Below, in pieces: positions 41,338-48,641 of a stretch of DNA of 64,000 bases. Each line of letters begins with the position of its first letter. The first letter of the stretch is position 1. The stretch spans positions 62,001-126,000 of the forward strand of contig DASPNP010000021.1 in the NCBI GenBank assembly GCA_035626475.1, written 5' to 3'. This stretch comes from DASPKT01 sp035626475. GTDB taxonomy: Bacteria; Pseudomonadota; Alphaproteobacteria; Azospirillales; Azospirillaceae. Made by a program: the position numbers and the translations under genes. Below the pieces are notes generated by a model. It worked only from the letters and a program-made list of their open reading frames with translations, was not told the origin of the DNA and made no database searches.

Positions 41338-43659
41338 CTAGGCGCAAAGGGCTTCCATGTTTTTGAAGTGCATGTTATCAGAAACCTTGATCATTTCCAT
41401 TAAGGCCACTGCGCAATCAACGCACTGTTCGACAACTAAAATAGGAAAGTCGGAGAAATCATCGACATTGTCCCCGTGGGATTCAACCTGAGCAAATCTT
41501 TCAAGCGCTTTCACATGGTTCGCGTCCAAACGGCCGCCGCACTCTTTTATCAAGAAGTCTATTTTGCTTGCGAAAGGAGCGGCTCCAGGCATTTTGAACG
41601 ATAGGAATGCCTCAGCAACCTTCCGAATCGCATTCGGCATTAGAAACAGTTGATCATAGGTCACATCCCTGCTCACATGGAGCTTGTGGACGAGCGAAAA
41701 TAAGTAGTGGTACTCAGACTCGTACTCGCTGAGTAGTGCCGGAAGTGGCTGAATCACACAGGTTCGGTTGCCCGCGCTATCCTGCCTTACGTTCAGGAAA
41801 ATCATCGAAGCTTTGGGCTTTATCTCTTTGATGCCCTTTTCAGGTTGAGCTCTTTCTTCCTTAGTTTTGGGTTTGAGCCACTTTCTGCACTCATTCATGA
41901 AATTTATATTGTGTGTGAGAATAATGAGCTGAGCCGCTTTAGACAGGTATACCCTGACCGCTGAGAACGCATGATTAAGCGCCCGCGTGTCTAGGCTAGA
42001 TATTGGGTCGTCAACAACGATGATCAAATCTTCAATTCTCCGCCCTTCGGCTGTCATCGAGGAAATGAAATAGCAGAATGTGACAGCGGTTTTCTCTCCC
42101 TCGCTGAGGTTGTCCTGTGCGCGACTGCCGTTTCTTAGGATCTCAAAACCATCTCCTCTGGGGGCTATAGATATATTCTGGTGCCGTAGGTAGCTATGGA
42201 GTAGATTATTAATATTTTCTGCTGCAGGGCCATGTAGGCGGATGGACGTTTGGAGATCCTCGATCCTCGATTTGATAGCTGATATGTCGACTTTTAATTG
42301 AGCCACATTCATCTGACGTGTGGCCAGAGACTGGAACATCTCACGGTATTTATCGTTGTTTTCAGCCAATAAATGCTTTTTTAATGCGGCTTTCGCCTGA
42401 GCTTGTTGAGTGGAGAATGCATCGAACCCTGCATTGTGAGCGCTTACAATCTTAAGCACTTCTCCGCGCCTCTCTGTATATAGACTAGAGAGTCGTTGAG
42501 CGTCTGGGGCCGATAACATGTCTCCGAACGAGTACGAAGCGGTTGGGCTGGCAATTTTCTCAGCAAGCCTCCCGATGATCACGTCAATGGCTTCAATTAT
42601 TGATGCCGCACTCTCAACATAGAGCTTTGCTGCGCGTCGGTATTCAGCTTTCTGGTTGGGATTGATATCATTATCTGACGGCAGCCTGATCATCCCAAGC
42701 TTTAGGCGTTCCCTGAGCGTCTCTAGTTCGCTGGAGAGGCCCTGGGCGCGTGCGATAATTTTCTCGAACTTGCTATCAAACATGCGGGTAAGCGCATTCA
42801 TCCGTTCTGCAGTTAATTCACCACCACAGAACAGGCAATTGTCGATCTTATGATCAGTATGGTATTTTAAACCTTCGCTCACCCAAGTCAGCATAGTGTC
42901 GTGATCTCTCAAGTCCGCTAAGACCATGCCACCCGGAGTTTCTGCTAGGCATTCGTGAACAGCGCTCACTGTTTCATGAAACGGACCAATTTCTATAGAC
43001 CAGCCAGCTTGATCGTCGATCTTACCGAGCGGTTCGATTTGTCTTAATGTTTGTCGAACAGCTTGAAGTGTCTCCTCAGGGAGGAGGTCCCCAGCCATTT
43101 TCTTATACCTTTGGTAATCTCCATCAAGGTGCGTTGCGATATAGTGACGCTGCCCGATGCTTTCTGAAATGTGTTTGGCAGTAAGGCGCTTGAAATCTCC
43201 AAAGAGTAGCCTGTAATCATTCTCGTCAGTAACAGAAGACTTTTCTTTCGATAGCAGAACAGCTAATTTGCTTTGCGCATCTTCAAGCTCTTTGGACTTG
43301 TCGGCTTGGATTTTTCCAATGTAAAATATTGGATTGGCAACTCCGTCTTTCCAGCGAAAATTTTCCTCTACATAGTCGGCATTGAAAACAAACAATCGTT
43401 TTGCCAATCTGTCGAGGTGGTCGCGGGAGTTTATTGTGGTGTCGTCAGATAATGTTATCTCGAATTGACAGCCTTGTGGCAACTTTGGACATACTGACCC
43501 CTTCTCGAAGCTAGAGAAAACGCGTGAAAGGGTGGTCTTGCCACTTCCATTTAAACCATAGATCAAATTATATCTTCTTAGTTCTACTTCACCCGTCGCA
43601 TGAAACGTGCCGAAGACCCCCAGGCCGGTTCCGGATTGCAAGCGTTTGACTGTCAGCAT
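41338..43659 (-). CDS. AAA_13 ABC-type ATPase, PrrC/RloC-like (candidate anticodon nuclease)
   Basis: A 773-residue protein. Walker A GLNGSGKTT (35-43), the ABC signature LSEGEK (518-523), Walker B LIIVVDDPISSLD (545-557) and the H-loop LTHN (581-584) define an ABC/SMC-type ATPase. A long central coiled-coil region contains CLFC (275-278), a zinc-hook-like CxxC as in RloC. Near the C-terminus are Arg679 and Glu683 (IRKVAEAF) and His728 (ESHGD), matching in order the Arg-Glu-His set of the PrrC/RloC tRNA anticodon nucleases. Such proteins cleave tRNA on phage attack. Many AAA_13 relatives share these residues, so nuclease activity is an inference. It is convergent with the polymerase-like gene (8-base gap). 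Lowest GC in the window. Confidence 0.82.
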   Translation of the reverse strand: MLTVKRLQSGTGLGVFGTFHATGEVELRRYNLIYGLNGSGKTTLSRVFSSFEKGSVCPKLPQGCQFEITLSDDTTINSRDHLDRLAKRLFVFNADYVEENFRWKDGVANPIFYIGKIQADKSKELEDAQSKLAVLLSKEKSSVTDENDYRLLFGDFKRLTAKHISESIGQRHYIATHLDGDYQRYKKMAGDLLPEETLQAVRQTLRQIEPLGKIDDQAGWSIEIGPFHETVSAVHECLAETPGGMVLADLRDHDTMLTWVSEGLKYHTDHKIDNCLFCGGELTAERMNALTRMFDSKFEKIIARAQGLSSELETLRERLKLGMIRLPSDNDINPNQKAEYRRAAKLYVESAASIIEAIDVIIGRLAEKIASPTASYSFGDMLSAPDAQRLSSLYTERRGEVLKIVSAHNAGFDAFSTQQAQAKAALKKHLLAENNDKYREMFQSLATRQMNVAQLKVDISAIKSRIEDLQTSIRLHGPAAENINNLLHSYLRHQNISIAPRGDGFEILRNGSRAQDNLSEGEKTAVTFCYFISSMTAEGRRIEDLIIVVDDPISSLDTRALNHAFSAVRVYLSKAAQLIILTHNINFMNECRKWLKPKTKEERAQPEKGIKEIKPKASMIFLNVRQDSAGNRTCVIQPLPALLSEYESEYHYLFSLVHKLHVSRDVTYDQLFLMPNAIRKVAEAFLSFKMPGAAPFASKIDFLIKECGGRLDANHVKALERFAQVESHGDNVDDFSDFPILVVEQCVDCAVALMEMIKVSDNMHFKNMEALCA

Positions 43660-43813
43660 CGGTTCCGCTTCCCCAACTCATGCGAGTGAAGCTAGCGTAT
43701 CAGCAAGCGGAATGTGTTACCACTTTCTTGCGTATGGATTTGCATGATGAGTTGACACTTTCAGCAGGTGCTCCCGCGTCGGTCTTATGTTCCGCAGCGC
43801 CTGAAATAGGAGC

Positions 43814-44133
43814 TTGTGTCAGCGTCTGGACAGCGACATGGCCGCTTTGGTTATGGAAGAAGGGTTGGCTCAGGGCATCCTAGTGGTCCCAATCCATGAC
43901 AGCTTCATCGTTCAGGAGCGGCATGGGGCTTGGCTTCAAGACGCTATGGCCCATGCCTTCGGGAAAGCCCTAAAGAGGGTTGGTTTCGGGGGGGGGGCGA
44001 GGAGTGGCGGCCCCGGATCAAAGAGGTTTTGTCGATCATAGACCCAATCCGAGTGCCGCTTCCTCAGCAGGACAATTTCCCCGAAGACCACCAAAGTTAC
44101 TTTGACCCTCTCTGGAAATACGATGCGGACTAA
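43814..44133 (+). pseudogene. Remnant of a second polymerase-like gene (C-terminal part)
   Basis: The stretch CQRLDSDMAALVMEEG, then PIHDSFIV, closely parallels LQRLDSDVAEGIMNHF and LHDSFIV of the intact gene at 39662. There is no start or N-terminal part, so it is a fragment. A run of ten G (43988-43997) separates two frames: before it the sequence reads KRVGFGGG, and after a shift it continues as EEWRPRIKEVLSIIDPIR to a stop at 44133. It holds the sixth CAAAGTTACTTTG copy (44092-44104). The intergenic 43660-43813 probably carries the ATPase promoter. Confidence 0.7.
44092..44104. repeat. CAAAGTTACTTTG palindrome, copy 6
   Basis: Sixth copy, preceded by GACCAC as in the copy at 39349. In the polymerase-like remnant it is read DHQSYFDPL. 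Confidence 0.82.
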
Positions 44134-44198
44134 GGGCGGAAGGTCCTAAGGGGATAGGATTACAGAGACATCACCTTATGGATCTATTCTAATATAAT

Positions 44199-44234
44199 CT
44201 CTGCTCTGCTCTGCTCTGCTCTGCTCTGCTCTGC
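44199..44234. repeat. CTCTG pentanucleotide microsatellite
   Basis: Seven perfect CTCTG units (about 36 bases), in a noncoding, AT-richer gap between the polymerase-like remnant and the integrase gene. Simple repeats like this can change length by slippage; no gene spans it. The gap 44134-44415 holds nothing else I can support. Confidence 0.85.
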
Positions 44235-44415
44235 ATTACTAATATCCCCCAAGCTCCTCTAGCTCAGACATTCCAAGGGTTTGCGAGGTCTGACTGTTCG
44301 AAAGTGGGGAGCTGAATATCCTTTCCCCTGGGATGGGAATAGGGCTGATCCGGAAAGGAGCCGTGTGGCGGGAACTCACCATGGCAACCGGAACCAAGAA
44401 CAGCCCTTTACCCGC

Positions 44416-45393
44416 TTACCCGAGCTTCAAAGCAACTTCTTCAGGGCGCAGGTGGGTGTAGCGCATGAGCATCCGGGTGTCCCTGTGTCCGGATATCAAG
44501 GCCACCTCTGGCATGCTTAAGCCCCGCTCAAAGAAGCTGGATACCGCCTCATGCCTTAAGTCATGGAAGTTCAGGTCGGGCGCCCCTGCACGATCTCGCA
44601 GGCGTTTCCAAGCGAGCTTGATAGCTTCAGCGGTTAGAGGAAACGGTCCGGCACCGCCCCTGCTGCGTAGCTCATCGAGAATGGTTATTGCCTTCGGCGA
44701 CAGCGGGATGGTGCGCGGAAAGCCCGTCTTGGTGTCGGGAATATGGAGCGTTCTGCCCTTCTGATGCTCCCAGCGTATCCGGATCATTTCGGAACGCCTC
44801 ATGCCTGTCTCGATGGCAAACAGCACTAGAGGCCTGATGAGTGGGTTCCTGCAACTGTCTAGAGCCTCGCTGATGCGCTGAAACTCTTCCGGCCCCTTGA
44901 TCCTACGATCTCGGGGGCTCGCATTGGGCGGCCTTCTAATGAGCGGTACGGGGTTCTCAAACGCTAGGCCCCAGTCCCGGCGTGCAGTCTCGAAGCAGTG
45001 CCCAATGATGTTCAGTTCGCGGTTGACGGTGCTCCCGCTGACCGAGGCAAGGCGCTGCTGGATAAACTTCGCCAGTTCAGCACTCAGGGGGCGTCCAAGC
45101 GGGGCAGCCGCAAGCTTGGTCTTCAGCAGCCCCTGAATGCGAGCTGCCTCCTGAGTGCGCCCCTTCTTGCCTACGGTCACATCCCTCAGGTACCGCTCAA
45201 GTAGGTCACGCACCCTTAGGCGCTTCACCTCGGCCGTATCCGTAGGCAGGGCTAGGCGATCAGCAGCGACTTCCATCTGCCGTGCCCAAGCCTCAGCATC
45301 ACACTTGTTGAGAAAGCTCTGGGAGAGATGCGGCATCCCTTGGCGGCGTACCTGAACTTGCCACCTGTTGCCGCGCTTTCGAATCGTAGCCAT
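44416..45393 (-). CDS. Tyrosine-type site-specific integrase
   Basis: A 325-residue phage-type integrase that would catalyse insertion into and excision from tRNA-Val. An N-terminal Arg/Trp-rich arm-binding region (ATIRKRGNRWQVQVRRQG) and a SAM-like core-binding region precede the catalytic domain. Catalytic residues are all visible: Arg in ETGMRRSEM, His-x-x-Arg in HDLRHEAVS, His in SGHRDTRM and nucleophile Tyr in MRYTHLRPE. ATG 45391-45393 is used. It is on the same strand as the tRNA and ends some 90 bases from the att repeat, the usual place. No excisionase gene was found. Confidence 0.95.
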   Translation of the reverse strand: MATIRKRGNRWQVQVRRQGMPHLSQSFLNKCDAEAWARQMEVAADRLALPTDTAEVKRLRVRDLLERYLRDVTVGKKGRTQEAARIQGLLKTKLAAAPLGRPLSAELAKFIQQRLASVSGSTVNRELNIIGHCFETARRDWGLAFENPVPLIRRPPNASPRDRRIKGPEEFQRISEALDSCRNPLIRPLVLFAIETGMRRSEMIRIRWEHQKGRTLHIPDTKTGFPRTIPLSPKAITILDELRSRGGAGPFPLTAEAIKLAWKRLRDRAGAPDLNFHDLRHEAVSSFFERGLSMPEVALISGHRDTRMLMRYTHLRPEEVALKLG

Positions 45394-45486
45394 CACATGC
45401 TCCGTTGTGACCAGAGTGTGACAGCAAGGTTCGTAGCGCCTACGGAACCGCCCCGAGAGGAGGGGGCTGAGTGCCGCATATAGCCA

Positions 45487-45573
45487 GGATTTTGAGGAGC
45501 TTTCCGAAGATGGTGGGCGCGGTAGGGATTGAACCTACGACCCCCGCCGTGTGAAGGCGATGCTCTCCCGCTG
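45487..45573. repeat. Right attachment repeat within tRNA-Val
   Basis: Identical over 87 bp to 36421-36507. On its right the sequence continues into the 5' part of the tRNA, giving a complete tRNA gene. The neighbouring base on each side differs between copies, so 87 bp is the full extent. Confidence 0.93.
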
Positions 45574-45585
45574 AGCTACGCGCCC
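45511..45585 (-). tRNA. tRNA-Val (CAC anticodon)
   Basis: Read on the minus strand: acceptor GGGCGCG pairs with CGCGCCC, D arm GCTC...GAGC, anticodon stem TCGCC/GGCGG with loop TTCACAC (anticodon CAC, reading GTG), T arm GTAGG-TTCAATC-CCTAC, and an encoded CCA end. All arms pair. The 3' part is supplied by the integrated element's att copy. Confidence 0.95.
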
Positions 45586-45727
45586 ATCTTCGTGGGGCGG
45601 GTATTTAGAGGGCCGGCGGGGTGCTGTCAATGGCTGATTTGCCCATCGGCTCAATGGCCCTTGCGCCGGGGCGGGGATGGGCCATCTTGTCGGGACAGGA
45701 TGAATCCGGGTCGAGGGACGCCTTTCC

Positions 45728-46543
45728 ATGCCATGCCGCACGCACCGCGCCCGCCGCCTCGCCCTTGCGTCCGCCCTCGCCGCGCTCACGGCGCTGCCGG
45801 CGGCGGCCCAGCCGCTGGACCTCTCCTACAAGGTCTATCTGGGCGGGGTGGAGCTGCTGGAGGCCAAGGCACGGCTGTCCATGGGACAGGAGCGCTACGG
45901 GCTGGAGCTGAGCGCCGCCACCGACGGGGTGATCGGGCGGCTGGCCTCCTGGAGCACCAACATCAAGGCCGAGGGGGCGCTGACCGGGACCGGCCTGCCG
46001 GCGCCGCGCCTGTTCCGCTCCGACAGCGTCTGGCGCGAGGCGCCGCGCATCACGGCGCTGGAGTACGATTCGCCCGGCGCCGCGCCGCGCGTCACCGCCG
46101 ACCCGCCGCCGGAGAAGGACCGCGAGCCGGTGCCCGACAATCTCAAGGCCGGCACCATCGACCCGATGTCCGCCACCGTCGCGGTGCTGGACGCGGTCAC
46201 GCAGGGACGGGGCTGCGGGGCGACCCTGCCGGTCTATGACGGGCGGCAGCGCTACGACATGGTGCTGGCGCCGCAGGGGACGGAGCAGCTGGCGCCCAGC
46301 GACGTCGGCGCCTATGCCGGCCCGGCCGAGGCCTGCCGCATCGAGTACAAGCCTGTCGCCGGCCGCTGGCGCGAGCAGGGGCGGCGCGACCGCGACGGCG
46401 ACCGCCGCCCGCGTACCGCCCGCACCACCGTCTGGTTCGCCAAGGCGGTGCCCGGCGGCCCCGCCCTGCCGGTACGGCTGGAGAGCGCCGGCCCGCTGGG
46501 CACGCTGGTCATGCACCTGGCGAAGGTGCAGCCGGTGGGGTGA
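45728..46543 (+). CDS. DUF3108-domain periplasmic protein
   Basis: A 271-residue exported protein with a signal peptide (residues 1-27, LAALTALPAAAQ) and a DUF3108 domain. Typical features: LDLSYKVYLGGVELLEAKARL, LASWSTNIKAEGAL and DPMSATVAVLD. The fold is predicted beta-rich and the family is of unknown function, perhaps envelope related. ATG 45728 gives the signal peptide immediately. It is the first chromosomal gene right of the integrated element, and its codon use is chromosomal. Confidence 0.85.
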   Translation: MPCRTHRARRLALASALAALTALPAAAQPLDLSYKVYLGGVELLEAKARLSMGQERYGLELSAATDGVIGRLASWSTNIKAEGALTGTGLPAPRLFRSDSVWREAPRITALEYDSPGAAPRVTADPPPEKDREPVPDNLKAGTIDPMSATVAVLDAVTQGRGCGATLPVYDGRQRYDMVLAPQGTEQLAPSDVGAYAGPAEACRIEYKPVAGRWREQGRRDRDGDRRPRTARTTVWFAKAVPGGPALPVRLESAGPLGTLVMHLAKVQPVG

Positions 46544-46580
46544 GGCGTGCTTTCGCGTAGGTCGGGAGAGGCTGGTTCGT

Positions 46581-46727
46581 GGTGCGTCCTTCGACAAGCT
46601 CAGGATAAGGGATGGGAGATGCCAGGCACTCCCGGCCTCTACCGCGCCTCTTCTACGCTCGCCCGCGCAGGCTCCGCCGGGAGCAGCTATATCCTCCTCA
46701 TCCTGAGCTTGTCGAAGGACACACAGT
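46581..46727. repeat. Palindromic dispersed element, GTCCTTCGACAAGCTC family, copy 4
   Basis: The left arm is GGTGCGTCCTTCGACAAGCT and the right arm AGCTTGTCGAAGGACACA. The centre has ATGCCAGGCACTCCCGG and CCGGGAGCAGCTAT segments of the family. Confidence 0.85.
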
Positions 46728-46757
46728 ATCAACGCTGCCGACGGAGGCGACCACCCC

Positions 46758-47438
46758 TCACACCAACCGCGCCAGCGCCGCCGGCAGCTGCTCGAACCGG
46801 TCGATCAGGGCGTCGGCGCCGAGGTCGGCCACCGCCATGCGCGGGTAGCCATAGGTGACGCAGACCACGGGCATGCCGGCACCCTTGGCGGAGGCGACGT
46901 CGTTGCCGTTGTCGCCGACCATGGCGGCCTCGTCTGCGCGCAGGCCCAGCCGCTCCAGCGCCCAGAGCAGGTGGCCCGGGTCGGGCTTGCGCACCGGGGC
47001 GCTGTCGCCGCCGGCCACCACCTCGAAGAAGCGTTCCAGCCCCAGCGCCTCCAGCACCATCCGGCTGGCGCGCTCCGGCTTGTTGGTGCAGAGCGCCAGC
47101 TGGTGCCCGGCATCACGCAGCGCCGCCAGCGTTTCCGGCACGCCGGGATAGATGCAGTGCGGGTCGGGCGGGATGGTCTCGTAGATCGCCAGGTAGCGCG
47201 CCGTGGCGGCCTTGAGGTCGTCGGGCGGCGGGGTGATGCCGCCGGCGCCCAGGCCCCGCTCCACCAGCCGCAGCGCCCCGTCGCCGACGAAGCTCCGCAC
47301 CTGGGCGTCCGAGACGGCGGGCAGGCCGCGCTCGGCCAGCAGCGCGTTCAGGGCGGCGCCGATCTCCGGCGCGCTGTCGATGAGGGTGCCGTCGAAGTCG
47401 AACAGCAGGGCCGGGAAGCGCTGGAGGATTGCGCTCAT
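46758..47438 (-). CDS. gph: Phosphoglycolate phosphatase
   Basis: A 226-residue HAD-family phosphatase that dephosphorylates 2-phosphoglycolate. Motif I is FDFDGTLIDSAPEI, motif II CTNKPE, and motif IV VGDNGNDVASAKGAG; YPGVPETLAALRDAGH is a typical cap/linker segment. Gph next to glmU is common in alphaproteobacteria. The ATG (47436-47438) overlaps the TGA of the upstream beta-lactamase-like gene as ATGA, indicating co-translation. Substrate specificity within the family is inferred from context and length. Confidence 0.9.
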   Translation of the reverse strand: MSAILQRFPALLFDFDGTLIDSAPEIGAALNALLAERGLPAVSDAQVRSFVGDGALRLVERGLGAGGITPPPDDLKAATARYLAIYETIPPDPHCIYPGVPETLAALRDAGHQLALCTNKPERASRMVLEALGLERFFEVVAGGDSAPVRKPDPGHLLWALERLGLRADEAAMVGDNGNDVASAKGAGMPVVCVTYGYPRMAVADLGADALIDRFEQLPAALARLV

Positions 47439-48529
47439 CCCTTCCGCTCCTCAGCCTTGGGCGCCCCGGCCTTCTGCTCCTTCGCCCCGTGGGCCGGCGC
47501 GGTTCCGGCCGTGGCGGCGGTGACCGCGCGGGCGACCTCGGCGATCAGCCCCTCGCGTACCTCCTCCGGCGCGGTGGAACCGGCGACGAAGACGGCGACC
47601 GCGACGGTCTCGCCCTCGGGCCCGAACAGGAGGCCGACATCGTTGGTGGCCGGCGCGAAGCCCTCGAAGCTGCCGGCGGTGCCGGTCTTGTGCGCCACCG
47701 TCCAGCCGTCGGGCAGCCCGGCCCGCAGGCGCTTCGGCCCGGTCTTCGTCTCGGTCAGGATGCGGCGCAGATGGGCCATGGATTCCAGGCTCAGCAGCCG
47801 GCCGGCATGGAAGGCCTCGATGAAGTCCAGCATCGCCTCGGGCGTGCTGGTGTCGCGCGGGTCGGCCATGTAGGCCTCGATCGCCGCGCGCCGGGCCTCG
47901 GCCGGAACGGCGCGGATCACCTCGGCCTGCGCGGCGGCGGCGACCGGCCGCAGGGCCGGCGGGATGCCCGAGACGTCGGCCTGCAGCTCGCGCTCCGGCC
48001 GGTCGACCCGCAGGCCGCGTATGCCCAGCCCGTCGATCATGGCCTGCACCGCGCCGGGGCCGCCCAGCAGGGTCAGCAGCACGTCGCAGGCGGTGTTGTC
48101 GCTGTCCCCGGCGGCGAGCTTCACCAGTTCCGCCACGGTGACCCGGGCCTCCTTGCCGGCCATGCGCTCGCGCAGGGGGCTGTGGAAGCCGACCGTGTCC
48201 TCCGGCCGCACCGTCACCTCCTGGTCCAGCCGCAGCCGGCCCTCATCCACCGCCACCAGCGCCGCGGCGCCGATCGGGAACTTGTAGACGGATTGCATGG
48301 GATACGGCACGCCGCCGCCGACCAGCAGCTGGGCGCCGCCGTTCAGGTCGCGCACGCCGATGCCGACCCGGCCCGGATGGCCGGCCGCCAGTTCCGCCAG
48401 CCGGGCCTGCAGCGCCGGGCCGTCGAGCGTTGCCGCCACTGCGAGGCGGGGCGCCAGGGCGGCGCCGGCGAGCAGCAGGGGCGTGGCGAGGAGAGCGCGG
48501 CGTCCCAGCGCGCGTCGGATGGGGGACAT
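47435..48529 (-). CDS. Class A beta-lactamase-like serine hydrolase
   Basis: A 364-residue exported serine hydrolase with the class A beta-lactamase motifs: S80-V-Y-K83 (SxxK), SDN in GDSDNTACD, and KTG in VAHKTGTAG. The omega-loop glutamate motif is ERELQ where classical enzymes have ExELN, so Asn170 is replaced by Gln. The signal region has a twin-arginine-like RR (residues 10-11) and a hydrophobic core. A charged, Lys/Ala-rich tail (KEQKAGAPKAEERKG) is unusual. It overlaps gph downstream and is divergent from glmU. It may hydrolyse beta-lactams or serve wall turnover. Confidence 0.9.
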   Translation of the reverse strand: MSPIRRALGRRALLATPLLLAGAALAPRLAVAATLDGPALQARLAELAAGHPGRVGIGVRDLNGGAQLLVGGGVPYPMQSVYKFPIGAAALVAVDEGRLRLDQEVTVRPEDTVGFHSPLRERMAGKEARVTVAELVKLAAGDSDNTACDVLLTLLGGPGAVQAMIDGLGIRGLRVDRPERELQADVSGIPPALRPVAAAAQAEVIRAVPAEARRAAIEAYMADPRDTSTPEAMLDFIEAFHAGRLLSLESMAHLRRILTETKTGPKRLRAGLPDGWTVAHKTGTAGSFEGFAPATNDVGLLFGPEGETVAVAVFVAGSTAPEEVREGLIAEVARAVTAATAGTAPAHGAKEQKAGAPKAEERKG

Positions 48530-48641
48530 GGCGGCGTTCCCGGGCAGGGCCACAAAAGGTGGCTTCTTCGTTCGCCCCTGATGTGGCAGTAAGGCCGGGC
48601 CCCGCGCAAGCCTCCATTACGCCAGACCGGTGTCCGCCGCC

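Larger units (their letters stand above)
36421..45573. mobile_element. Integrated element in tRNA-Val(CAC), about 9.1 kb
   Basis: The element is delimited by an 87-bp perfect direct repeat (36421-36507 and 45487-45573). The right copy restores the tRNA-Val gene. GC content is clearly lower than the flanks by eye, and codon use changes. It carries a tyrosine integrase next to the intact tRNA, a polymerase-like gene with upstream palindrome repeats, an AAA_13 ATPase, a propeller-repeat protein, two small unknown genes, and a decayed polymerase-like fragment. No conjugation, capsid, terminase or portal gene is seen. It resembles a phage-satellite-like or self-replicating integrative element, for which I know no named group that fits. 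Confidence 0.92.

Noticed and set aside
43680..43883. 67-aa open frame upstream of the polymerase-like remnant
   Set aside because: Overlaps the remnant in another frame and probably covers the ATPase promoter; no protein-like pattern.
44199..44234. CRISPR-like repeat array
   Set aside because: Units are 5 bp with no spacers; a simple microsatellite.
44281..44520. 79-aa open frame overlapping the integrase 3' end
   Set aside because: Antisense to the integrase end, no homology-like pattern or ribosome site.
36421..45573. Element as a normal prophage or conjugative element
   Set aside because: No capsid, terminase, portal, lysis, relaxase or type IV secretion genes were seen.
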